Source: Armatimonadota bacterium | GTDB lineage: Bacteria; Armatimonadota; Fervidibacteria; Fervidibacterales; Fervidibacteraceae | Length of the DNA stretch: 5,732 nucleotides | NCBI GenBank assembly: GCA_026419315.1 | Contig: JANZZQ010000069.1 | Coordinates: forward strand, 397-6,128 | Reading direction: 5' to 3' | Shown here: in pieces, positions 1 to 5,732 of the stretch | Layout: the number at the start of each line of letters is the position of its first letter | Position numbering within the stretch: position 1 is the first letter of the stretch | The notes under the pieces: generated by a model | What the model was told of the DNA's origin: nothing | What the model saw: the letters and a program-made list of their open reading frames with translations, nothing else | Databases searched by the model: none | Translations under genes and position numbers: made by a program

Positions 1-1030
1 CCCTTGGGACTTAGAACGGGTTCCAGGAGGTAGCAGTGGGGGTAGCGCTGCAGCGGTTGCTGCAGGTGAGTGCTTGGCTGCTCTGGGGAGCGATACGGGA
101 GGCTCAATCCGTCAGCCTGCTGCTTTTTGTGGCATTGTTGGGATGAAACCGACTTACGGGCGTGTTAGTCGTTTCGGACTTATCGCTTTCGCTTCCTCCC
201 TTGACCAAATTGGTCCGATGACCCGGGATGTTACTGATTGCGCCCTGTTGTTGAACATAATCGCCTTCCACGACCCATACGATAGCACTTCAATCCCACA
301 GCCTGCCCCCGATTACACTCGAGCGCTTGTTGCTGATGTTAAAGGCATGAGGATTGGGTTGCCGAGAGAATATTTCGGTGAAGGGATTGACCCTCGAGTT
401 GCTGAAGTAGTGATGCAGGTGGCGAAGCAACTTGAGGATGCTGGAGCTGAACTTATTGAAGTCTCGCTACCCACAACAGAATACGCGCTTGCTGCCTACT
501 ACATCATTGCCCCTGCTGAAGCGTCGAGTAACCTTGCCAGATACGATGGAGTTCAATACGGCTATCGGGCAAAAATTTTCGAAGACATCGTCGCCATGTA
601 TTCCCGAACGAGAAGCGAAGGTTTTGGGCACGAAGTCAAGCACCGAATTATGCTTGGAACTTACACATTGAGCGCTGGCTACTATGACGCTTACTACTTG
701 CGGGCAGCGAAGGTCAGGACACTGATAAGGCGCGACTTTGAACAATCATTTCAAAAATGCGATGTGCTTTTAACACCCACTTCCCCTGTTCCGCCGTTCA
801 AATTAGGGGAACGAACTGACGACCCTCTCTTGATGAAGATGAGCGACATCTGCACTATTCCGGCGAACATGGCGGGTTTGCCGGCAATTAGTGTCCCGTG
901 CGGCTTCCTGAACGGGCTTCCAATAGGTGTGCAGTTCATCGGCAAGGTTTTGGGCGAGGAGACAATTCTCCGTGTCGCTTACGCTTACGAGCAAATCTCC
1001 AATTACCGCAACCTCCTTGCACCTTTGTAA
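1..1030 (+). CDS. gatA: Glutamyl-/aspartyl-tRNA amidotransferase subunit A (5' truncated by window edge)
   Basis: This is the amidase subunit of GatCAB, which hydrolyses glutamine and supplies ammonia to convert Glu-tRNA(Gln) or Asp-tRNA(Asn) into the correctly charged tRNA in the cytoplasm. The reading frame is already open at base 2, and 342 residues are visible before the TAA at 1028-1030. The family is usually about 480-490 residues, so roughly the first 140, including the catalytic lysine, lie outside the window. The amidase signature PGGSSGGSAAAVAAG starts near residue 8. By family numbering the cis-serine is visible residue 11 (bases 32-34), and the nucleophile is residue 35 (TCA at 104-106) in GSDTGGSIRQPA. 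The GatA-typical stretches MKPTYGRVSRFGL, EASSNLARYDG, SEGFGHEVKHRIMLGT and GLPAISVPCG follow in order. TTG at 74 is only an internal codon, not the start. A 49-base gap separates it from the next gene. No truncation or frameshift is visible. Identification is very secure. Confidence 0.97.
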   Translation, partial: PWDLERVPGGSSGGSAAAVAAGECLAALGSDTGGSIRQPAAFCGIVGMKPTYGRVSRFGLIAFASSLDQIGPMTRDVTDCALLLNIIAFHDPYDSTSIPQPAPDYTRALVADVKGMRIGLPREYFGEGIDPRVAEVVMQVAKQLEDAGAELIEVSLPTTEYALAAYYIIAPAEASSNLARYDGVQYGYRAKIFEDIVAMYSRTRSEGFGHEVKHRIMLGTYTLSAGYYDAYYLRAAKVRTLIRRDFEQSFQKCDVLLTPTSPVPPFKLGERTDDPLLMKMSDICTIPANMAGLPAISVPCGFLNGLPIGVQFIGKVLGEETILRVAYAYEQISNYRNLLAPL

Positions 1031-1079
1031 ACCACATCCACGACAGTTGTGGCATTATTGCAAACGGTGAAGTTTCGGG

Positions 1080-2219
1080 ATGGTCATAACTGGAATTTTG
1101 AAGAAAGACAGACGGACGAAGAATTTGGTGCGGAGATTAAGGCAAGGTGACATTGCCCTTATCGCTCACGCTGACCTTGACCCAGTTGCCGCGGAAGCGC
1201 TTGTCCAGACCGGGGTTGCTGCAGTGATTAACACTCAACCTACCTTGACAGGTCGCTTCCCGACAACCGGTGCACTTTTGCTTTTGCAACACAATACCCC
1301 CATCGTTGAAGCGAACGACCCAAAAGTTTTTGATGAACTGTGTGAGGGCAGGACAGTTGTTCTTGACTTAGAACAGGGAACTGTCCGACAAGATGGGAAG
1401 GTTTTTCCCATCCTTGTCCTGACAGAAGCAGAGGTTCGACGGCGAATAAAGGAAGCAGAAAGAGGTTTAACTGAGGCTATTGAGGATTTCGTCGAAAACA
1501 CCCTAACTTATCTCCGTCAAGAGGGGAAACGGTTGTTGGCTTCACCGATTCCCTTACCTCCTTTGAAGACCCGCATTGCCAACCGTCATGCGCTTATCGT
1601 GGTGAGAGGTCACCACTACCGCGAGGATTTACTCACCATCCGAAGTTACATTCGCGACAAAAAACCTGTGCTCATTGGTGTAGACGGTGGTGCTGATGCT
1701 TTGCTCGAACTCGGCTACAAGCCAGACATCATTGTCGGCGATATGGATAGCGTTTCTGAAGAAGCCCTTCTCTGCGGTGCCGAACTCGTTGTGCACGCCT
1801 ATCCTAACGGTAGGGCTCCGGGAACAGAGCGGGTCAAACAACTTGGTTTGACTGCGCACATATTTCCCATAGGGGGCACGAGCGAAGATGCAGCCATGCT
1901 CCTTGCCTACGAGGCAGGGGCAGAGTTAATTGTAGTAGTTGGCTCCCACTCTTCTGTCGTTGAGTTCCTTGAGAAGGGACGGAAGGGAATGGCAAGCACT
2001 TTCCTGACAAGACTTAAAGTTGGACACAAACTTGTAGATGCGAAGGGAGTGAGCGCTCTTTACACAACAGGGATTCGCTGGTGGCATATTTTCCTGCTGT
2101 TCCTTTTCGGAGCCTTAGTTAGCTCATGGCTTATCCGCCTTTCACCAACTTTACAGATTTACTTGCGACCGCTCTGGCTGTGGCTGCAAACGAGCCTGGA
2201 GCATTTATTCATGGGTTGA
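1080..2219 (+). CDS. steA: SteA-like membrane-anchored protein with thiamin-pyrophosphokinase-like domain
   Basis: This 379-residue protein resembles the SteA family (Rv1697-like, called putative cytokinetic ring protein), which with SteB supports daughter-cell separation in Corynebacterineae. The N-terminal part contains the SteA-like stretch RLRQGDIALIAHADLDPVAAEAL (about residues 19-41), shown here in pieces: RQGDIALIAHADLD, then PVAAEAL. NTQPTLTGRFPTTG follows at 51-64. A thiamin-pyrophosphokinase-like fold spans about 165-325, with VDGGAD at 201-206 and GDMDS at 220-224; family members are not thought to act as true TPKs. A hydrophobic helix at about 335-353 suggests a C-terminal membrane anchor, leaving most of the protein cytoplasmic. 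ATG 1080 is chosen because an in-frame TGA lies at 1068-1070 and a modest GGTGA (1066-1070) precedes it by 9 bases. The steB-like gene starts 15 bases after its stop, which supports cotranscription. Family assignment is strong; the role in this organism is inferred. Confidence 0.9.
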   Translation: MVITGILKKDRRTKNLVRRLRQGDIALIAHADLDPVAAEALVQTGVAAVINTQPTLTGRFPTTGALLLLQHNTPIVEANDPKVFDELCEGRTVVLDLEQGTVRQDGKVFPILVLTEAEVRRRIKEAERGLTEAIEDFVENTLTYLRQEGKRLLASPIPLPPLKTRIANRHALIVVRGHHYREDLLTIRSYIRDKKPVLIGVDGGADALLELGYKPDIIVGDMDSVSEEALLCGAELVVHAYPNGRAPGTERVKQLGLTAHIFPIGGTSEDAAMLLAYEAGAELIVVVGSHSSVVEFLEKGRKGMASTFLTRLKVGHKLVDAKGVSALYTTGIRWWHIFLLFLFGALVSSWLIRLSPTLQIYLRPLWLWLQTSLEHLFMG

Positions 2220-2234
2220 TGGGGGCAAAAGAGC

Positions 2235-3176
2235 ATGGTTGACATCCGCTTATACATTGGGACGCTAATTGCCGTTTTGGTTTTTTTCGGGCTTGGTATT
2301 TTGGTTGGTATTGGCGTCACCCGTGAACCAAGGGCAGAACAACTTTACCAACGCATTGAACGCCAATTGCGACAGTATCGGGAAGAAACTGCCCGTGAGT
2401 TGAAAAAACGGGATGAGCAAATCAAACAACTTGACAGCGAAATCTCGTTGTTGCGTTCAAAGTTGAAAGCAAACGAACAGTTCGTGGAAAAGATATCGCC
2501 CCTTTTAGTTCAGGGCAAGTTGGTGTTCCGAAACATAGCGATTGCGCTTGCGACTCCAGATACCGATGGCAACTTGGCGCTGCGAATTCAGGCGTTTCTC
2601 GAAAAGGCGGGGGCGAAAGTTCCCCTGCGCATCACCTTAATGCCCGAGACAATTCAAAAGGTTGATGCTCTCACTTGGCGAAAGATCGCCGAAGGGATGG
2701 GACTAATAGTTGGCAATGTTGATGACGAAACTGTCAAGAACGGTGTGTGGAAGCGGGTGGCGTTACTTGTCCGATATGGAGACCCGCAAAATTATTGGCG
2801 AACTTTAAGCAAGGCTGGCTGGGTGAAAATCAACGGCAACACACAAACGCCTGTCGGTTCTGTCGTTTTGCTTTGTGCCGGTCAGAACCGAAGGGACAAC
2901 GAGCAAATTAAAATGGTTGACTTACCTTTGCTCCGAGCGCTGAAAAGTGCTGGCGTTCGGGTAGTGGTAGTAACTTCGGGTTCGTTCGATGATGAAGTTA
3001 TTGCACCTTATCAAGTGGAAGAACTGCCAACAGTTGATCATGTTGATTCGCCGTTAGGTTTGCTGAGTTTAGTGGCTGCTTTGCTTGGTCACCGCGACTA
3101 TTACGGTTTCGGCGAAACTGCTCGCCGTCCGTTCCCCGAACCGACTTGGTTCGTCCAACAAAGTCGGCAGCAGTAG
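2235..3176 (+). CDS. steB: SteB/MctB-family membrane-anchored coiled-coil protein
   Basis: This 313-residue protein matches the family often labelled 'copper transporter' or MctB (Rv1698-like), whose corynebacterial member is SteB, the partner of SteA. The N-terminus MVDIRLYIGTLIAVLVFFGL runs into a single membrane segment at about residues 7-27. A charged, probably coiled-coil stretch follows at about 33-80. An alpha/beta domain fills the rest and ends in the family-like motif VDSPLGLLSLVAALLGH (270-286) and then YYGFGETARRPFP. The expected topology is a short cytoplasmic N-terminus with the bulk outside the membrane. Start ATG 2235 has GGGGG (2221-2225) 9 bases upstream. The gene lies 15 bases after steA and in the same reading frame, with only the TGA and five codons between them. 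The copper/outer-membrane label should not be carried over without evidence, because no metal-binding Cys/His cluster is visible. I judge SteB the better name because of the neighbour. Confidence 0.87.
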   Translation: MVDIRLYIGTLIAVLVFFGLGILVGIGVTREPRAEQLYQRIERQLRQYREETARELKKRDEQIKQLDSEISLLRSKLKANEQFVEKISPLLVQGKLVFRNIAIALATPDTDGNLALRIQAFLEKAGAKVPLRITLMPETIQKVDALTWRKIAEGMGLIVGNVDDETVKNGVWKRVALLVRYGDPQNYWRTLSKAGWVKINGNTQTPVGSVVLLCAGQNRRDNEQIKMVDLPLLRALKSAGVRVVVVTSGSFDDEVIAPYQVEELPTVDHVDSPLGLLSLVAALLGHRDYYGFGETARRPFPEPTWFVQQSRQQ

Positions 3177-3208
3177 ACAGCGACAATGGGCAAGGGCTTA
3201 AAGGGCGA

Positions 3209-3217
3209 GGGAGGTGA
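3209..3217 (+). promoter_or_regulatory. Upstream Shine-Dalgarno candidate for moxR (serves ATG 3226)
   Basis: GGGAGGTGA lies 8 bases before ATG 3226, which is in frame with the MoxR coding region. It is a near-ideal Shine-Dalgarno. If used, it adds 14 residues (MKWQIHATNRRAVA) before the MoxR start preferred here. It competes with the second site at 3253-3258. Confidence 0.5.
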
Positions 3218-3252
3218 AGGTGAAAATGAAGTGGCAAATTCACGCAACGAAC

Positions 3253-3258
3253 AGGAGG
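3253..3258 (+). promoter_or_regulatory. Shine-Dalgarno that favours the moxR start at 3268
   Basis: AGGAGG sits 9 bases upstream of ATG 3268. It gives a protein beginning MTYDEIQRLSEQI, which resembles usual MoxR N-termini about 30 residues before the conserved VGQ. This is why 3268 is preferred over the in-frame starts GTG 3214 and ATG 3226. Confidence 0.65.
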
Positions 3259-3267
3259 GCAGTTGCC

Positions 3268-4260
3268 ATGACCTATGATGAAATCCAGCGCCTCTCGGAA
3301 CAAATCTACCAAGCTAGCGAGTTTGTTGAGCGAATTGTCAATGAAATCAGCAAGGTCATAGTCGGGCAGCGATATTTGATTGAGCGGATGTTGGTTGGAC
3401 TACTGGCTGATGGGCACATTCTCGTTGAAGGTGTTCCTGGTTTGGCGAAAACGATGGCTGTCCGCTGTTTGGCTGAGACCCTTGATGCCAAATTCCAGCG
3501 CATTCAATTCACGCCGGACCTTTTGCCTGCAGACATAATTGGGACAATGGTTTATGACCAAAGGACAGGAACTTTCACGCCCAAGAAAGGACCAATTTTT
3601 GCTAACATTATCCTCGCCGACGAGATTAACAGAGCGCCAGCAAAGGTTCAATCGGCATTGCTTGAAGCGATGCAAGAGAGGCAAGTGACTATAGGGGAGC
3701 AAACTTTCAAACTTGAAGAACCTTTCCTCGTCATGGCCACTCAAAACCCGATTGAGCACGAAGGGACATACCCGCTCCCTGAAGCTCAAATTGACAGGTT
3801 TATGCTCAAACTCAAAGTCACCTACCCAAGTCGCGAGGAGGAACTTGAGATTTTGCACCGAATGACCGGGGAGGAAGTGCCTTGGGTAAACCAAATTGCA
3901 ACCACTCAAGAGGTGTTGAATGCCCGCAAGTTGGTTCGGAAAATTTACTTGGACGAGAAGCTGGCGAAATACATCGTTGATTTAGTCAGCGCCACCCGCG
4001 ACCCGAAAGGCTACGGCATAACCGACCTAAACGGGATGATTGAATATGGAGCATCGCCTCGGGCAACAATCTACTTGGCCTTGGCTGCAAAGGCTATGGC
4101 GTTCCTGCGGCGAAGAGGCTATGTGCTCCCAGAAGACATACATGCGGTTGCCCACGATGTTTTGCGGCACCGAATCATCCTCAGCTACGAAGCTGAAGCG
4201 GAAGAGATAACGACCGAATGGGTCATTGACAGAATCTTGAGAAGAATTCCAGTGCCGTAA
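3268..4260 (+). CDS. moxR: MoxR-family AAA+ ATPase
   Basis: This is a cytoplasmic AAA+ ATPase of the MoxR class, which acts as a chaperone for vWA/DUF58-type partners. From ATG 3268 it is 330 residues, a normal length for the family. All expected motifs are present: Walker A GVPGLAKT (55-62), Walker B IILADEINRA with the Asp-Glu pair at 118-119, sensor-1 region MATQNPIEHEGTYPLPEAQ (156-174), arginine-finger region IDRF (175-178), and sensor-2 GASPRA (261-266). The C-terminal helical lid ends with the TAA at 4258-4260. The start is uncertain. ATG 3226 is in frame with its own strong Shine-Dalgarno and would give 344 residues; GTG 3214 would give 348 but overlaps that Shine-Dalgarno. I chose 3268 for its AGGAGG and usual N-terminus. 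The gene lies 91 bases after steB, and a DUF58 gene follows about 700 bases downstream, the classic MoxR-DUF58 pairing. The family is certain; the substrate is unknown. Confidence 0.95.
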   Translation: MTYDEIQRLSEQIYQASEFVERIVNEISKVIVGQRYLIERMLVGLLADGHILVEGVPGLAKTMAVRCLAETLDAKFQRIQFTPDLLPADIIGTMVYDQRTGTFTPKKGPIFANIILADEINRAPAKVQSALLEAMQERQVTIGEQTFKLEEPFLVMATQNPIEHEGTYPLPEAQIDRFMLKLKVTYPSREEELEILHRMTGEEVPWVNQIATTQEVLNARKLVRKIYLDEKLAKYIVDLVSATRDPKGYGITDLNGMIEYGASPRATIYLALAAKAMAFLRRRGYVLPEDIHAVAHDVLRHRIILSYEAEAEEITTEWVIDRILRRIPVP

Positions 4261-4302
4261 AGCGTTAAGGCGCAATTCATTGTGCTCAAGAGATGACGGG
4301 CT

Positions 4303-4872
4303 ATGAGTGTGATGAAAACCGAAGGCGAAATTCTTGGGCGAAAGAAGTCTCCGAAAGAAAAGATGAGTTTGGAGTGGTTTGGGGCTTGGGCAGATGAGGA
4401 TGTTTGGGCCGAGCGGGAAAGAGGGGAAGTGACCGTTAGGAAACCAGCAACTTGCTTGCATCACTTTGCGGGCTTCCCGCAAACTCTGCCCCGACTGTTT
4501 CTTGAAAGGCGTGATGGGGGTGTGGTGCTGACTGCAGCCTTCGCTACAAAGTTGCCGATTTCAAGCCGAGTTCGTGAACCCAATTTGCCTGTCTTAAAAG
4601 AGAACCTTAAGCGCATCAAGGAAACCGAACTTGACGGTCCTGCCGATTTGTTCGTTGAAATCGCTTCTGAGGAAAACATCCTTCGCAATAGGGAGACAAA
4701 GTTTGCCGAATCCGAAATTGATGGTGTCCATGAGTGTTGGGGCACTGATGCGAAGAGGAAGCGAGCAGAGTTTCCGTTCCAAGTGAAGGTGCAGGGTTTG
4801 AGCGAAAGTTGGCAAAGAAGGGAAGGTTTTTTATCACAGTGCCGTTTTGAAGGGTTTCCACATCAAAGTTGA
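4303..4872 (+). CDS. Orphan hypothetical ORF between moxR and the DUF58 gene (possibly degenerate)
   Basis: I do not recognise this 189-codon ORF. It is rich in Glu, Lys and Arg, has no signal peptide, membrane segment or repeat that I can see, and ends at TGA 4870-4872. The part from about codon 75 onward (VVLTAAFATKLPISSRV, then LFVEIASEENI) has many G-first codons and a codon texture like the neighbouring genes, which favours coding or formerly coding sequence. Against it, neither ATG 4303 nor ATG 4312 has a Shine-Dalgarno, while the neighbouring genes have one. A perfect 8-bp hairpin (4465-4483) lies inside it. From about 4600 to 4780 most of the other frames on both strands are also open, so openness alone is weak evidence. 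A different + frame is open from 4802 to 4951, so a frameshifted remnant is possible. It might be a lineage-specific gene of the MoxR-DUF58 locus, a pseudogene or non-coding DNA. Confidence 0.33.
   Translation: MSVMKTEGEILGRKKSPKEKMSLEWFGAWADEDVWAERERGEVTVRKPATCLHHFAGFPQTLPRLFLERRDGGVVLTAAFATKLPISSRVREPNLPVLKENLKRIKETELDGPADLFVEIASEENILRNRETKFAESEIDGVHECWGTDAKRKRAEFPFQVKVQGLSESWQRREGFLSQCRFEGFPHQS
4465..4483. repeat. Perfect inverted repeat (8-bp stem, 3-base loop)
   Basis: TTTGCGGG and CCCGCAAA are exact reverse complements separated by CTT, giving a compact GC-rich hairpin in RNA or single-stranded DNA. It is followed by CTCTGCC rather than a run of T, so it does not look like an intrinsic terminator. 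It lies inside the doubtful ORF and about 205 bases after the moxR stop. Possible roles are an mRNA-processing or attenuating structure, or a trace of a small repeated element. No function can be assigned. Confidence 0.6.
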
Positions 4873-4951
4873 CGGGCTTTTGCGGTCACCGTTACAGAAA
4901 GTCTCCGAAGAGGTTCGTAAGATGAGACGAAGCAAGATGCGAGCAAGGTGA
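4802..4951 (+). other. Open frame-2 segment upstream of the DUF58 gene (possible frameshifted tail)
   Basis: After a TGA at 4799-4801, this frame stays open for 49 codons up to the TGA at 4949-4951. It reads as a plausible basic peptide with GFHIKVDGLLRSPLQKVSEE in its middle and MRRSKMRAR at its end. It is in the +2 frame, whereas the orphan ORF is in +1. A single indel around 4800-4840 in the orphan ORF could have joined them. It has no convincing start of its own except ATG 4922 or 4937 near the end. The stretch from 4873 to 4957 otherwise holds only the leader and ribosome binding site of the next gene. Reading it as a gene remnant is speculative. Confidence 0.2.
4945..4951 (+). promoter_or_regulatory. 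Shine-Dalgarno of the DUF58 gene
   Basis: AAGGTGA ends 6 bases before ATG 4958. Its last three bases are an in-frame TGA stop, so the DUF58 coding region cannot begin further upstream. Together these fix the start. Confidence 0.75.
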
Positions 4952-4957
4952 TTTCGA

Positions 4958-5732
4958 ATGTCGGTGCTGCGAACTACTTTGACCAAGTTAATGAATTTGC
5001 CTGCGAAGGTGCGGGCGTGGTTGCAACGATGGCAAGGTAACGGTGGACGACCTGTAAGCCAACCTGCATCACCAGCCGAAATTTTGCGTCGCGTCAAAAG
5101 GCTCGAAATGAAACTCAGAAGGCTCGTCAGTGAGATGTTTTTGGGGGCTTATGAAAGCATTTTCAAAGGACAAGGTCTGGAATTTGAGGAGGTGCGGGAG
5201 TATCAACCCGGCGATGATGTTAGGATGATTGACTGGAATGTGACGGCGAGAATGGGCAAACCTTATGTCAAGAAGTTCAGGCACGAGCGGGAGTTGAGGG
5301 TTTTTGTTGTCGTTGATATAAGCCCGTCGCTGCAGTTTGGAACTCAAGGGAAGTTGAAAAGCGAACTTGCATCGGAAGTCGCTGCCGCCCTCATTTTGGC
5401 AGCAATCCGCAGCAACGACCGAGTTGGCTTGCTTTTGTTCACCGACAGGGTTGAAAAGTTCATACCGCCACGAAAAGGGATAAGGCACGCCCACAGGCTT
5501 ATTCGTGAGTTGTTGTTCACGCGACCGCAAGGGCACGGCACGGACTTGTCCGTAGCCCTTGAATTCTTGCGTAGACTAACCCGAAGACGGAGAAGCGTAA
5601 TTTTCCTGTTTACAGATTTGCACACACAAGGTTACGAAAGCGCGTTAAAGAAACTCGCCACAAGGCACGAAGTTTTGGGGCTAATCTTGAGGGACAGAAG
5701 AGAGAGGTCTTTGGCTCCGCTGGGTGTTGCTC
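4958..5732 (+). CDS. DUF58 family protein with vWA-like domain (3' truncated by window edge)
   Basis: The frame is open from ATG 4958 to the window end, 258 codons plus one base. The DUF58 signature is clear: REYQPGDDVRMIDWNVTAR at residues 80-98. A von Willebrand A-like fold follows, with MIDAS-type residues DISPS (120-124), a Thr at 195 in GHGTDLSVAL, and an Asp at 220 in FLFTD. Together these suggest metal-dependent protein binding. No membrane segment is visible in the present part. The first 40 residues are basic and poorly conserved-looking. Cytoplasmic DUF58 proteins are commonly about 290-310 residues, so perhaps 40 or so are missing. ATG 4958 has AAGGTGA 6 bases upstream and an in-frame stop at 4949. 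DUF58 proteins are typically encoded next to a MoxR ATPase, as here, and are thought to be its partner, sometimes with envelope or stress roles. The client or target in this organism is unknown. Confidence 0.94.
   Translation, partial: MSVLRTTLTKLMNLPAKVRAWLQRWQGNGGRPVSQPASPAEILRRVKRLEMKLRRLVSEMFLGAYESIFKGQGLEFEEVREYQPGDDVRMIDWNVTARMGKPYVKKFRHERELRVFVVVDISPSLQFGTQGKLKSELASEVAAALILAAIRSNDRVGLLLFTDRVEKFIPPRKGIRHAHRLIRELLFTRPQGHGTDLSVALEFLRRLTRRRRSVIFLFTDLHTQGYESALKKLATRHEVLGLILRDRRERSLAPLGVA

Noticed and set aside
74..76. TTG as the start of gatA
   Set aside because: The frame is open upstream to the window edge and encodes the essential PGGSSGGS motif before this codon.
1032..1052. CCACA...TGTGG inverted repeat after gatA as a terminator
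   Set aside because: The stem is only 5 bp with an 11-base loop and no following T-run. It does not support termination between gatA and steA.
3400..3909. 169-codon open frame on the minus strand
   Set aside because: It lies wholly antisense to moxR, whose motifs are intact. Its peptide shows no family features, so it is a shadow frame.
4293..4397. Small +3 frame ORF (34 codons) starting at ATG 4293
   Set aside because: It overlaps the orphan ORF, has no Shine-Dalgarno, and its peptide shows no recognisable features.
4027..4482. 151-codon open frame on the minus strand across the moxR 3' end
   Set aside because: Much of it is antisense to the conserved MoxR C-terminus. The peptide has no recognisable domain and there is no good ribosome binding site.
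4869..4897. TTGACG with a spaced TTACAG as a promoter for the DUF58 gene
   Set aside because: The -35-like hexamer is good, but the -10 candidate matches the consensus at only two positions.
4834..5536. Two minus-strand open frames opposite the DUF58 gene
   Set aside because: They overlap the clearly coding DUF58 frame and have no recognisable products.

Overview
The window is a single-strand run of bacterial protein-coding genes, all on the + strand. It reads as one compact operon or two adjoining transcription units. In order it holds: the 3' two-thirds of gatA (amidase subunit of the tRNA-dependent amidotransferase); a SteA-type protein with a thiamin-pyrophosphokinase-like fold and a C-terminal membrane helix; a SteB/MctB-type protein with an N-terminal membrane anchor and coiled coil; a MoxR-family AAA+ ATPase; a weakly supported orphan ORF in a roughly 700-base gap; and the first 258 codons of a DUF58 (von Willebrand A-like) protein that runs off the right edge. 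I see no tRNA, rRNA, CRISPR array, insertion sequence or convincing intrinsic terminator.

Organism: GatA indicates a bacterium that makes Gln-tRNA and/or Asn-tRNA by transamidation. Base composition looks close to 50% G+C. AGA/AGG and TTG codons are frequent, and Lys/Arg/Glu are abundant in the proteins. The steA-steB pair is best known from Actinobacteria (Rv1697-Rv1698 in Mycobacterium) but also occurs in other Gram-positive-related and deep-branching lineages. The moderate G+C and codon use argue against a typical high-GC actinobacterium. A deep-branching, possibly thermophilic lineage (Armatimonadota-like, for example) is my guess and is not demonstrated.

How the genes may work together: SteA and SteB are a linked membrane pair that supports cell separation in Corynebacterineae. 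The MoxR ATPase and DUF58 protein form a second classic pair, in which a MoxR chaperone acts on a partner with a vWA/MIDAS-like fold. Both pairs plausibly act at the cytoplasmic membrane or envelope, so their adjacency is suggestive, but no functional link is shown by the sequence. gatA is probably a housekeeping neighbour.

The least explained part is 4261-4957, between moxR and the DUF58 gene. It holds an ORF with coding-like codon texture but no recognisable family and no good ribosome binding site. It also has a perfect 8-bp hairpin and a second, frame-shifted open segment leading up to the DUF58 start. It could be a lineage-specific gene, a decaying gene or a non-coding insertion. I found no clear evidence of a wholly new biological system.
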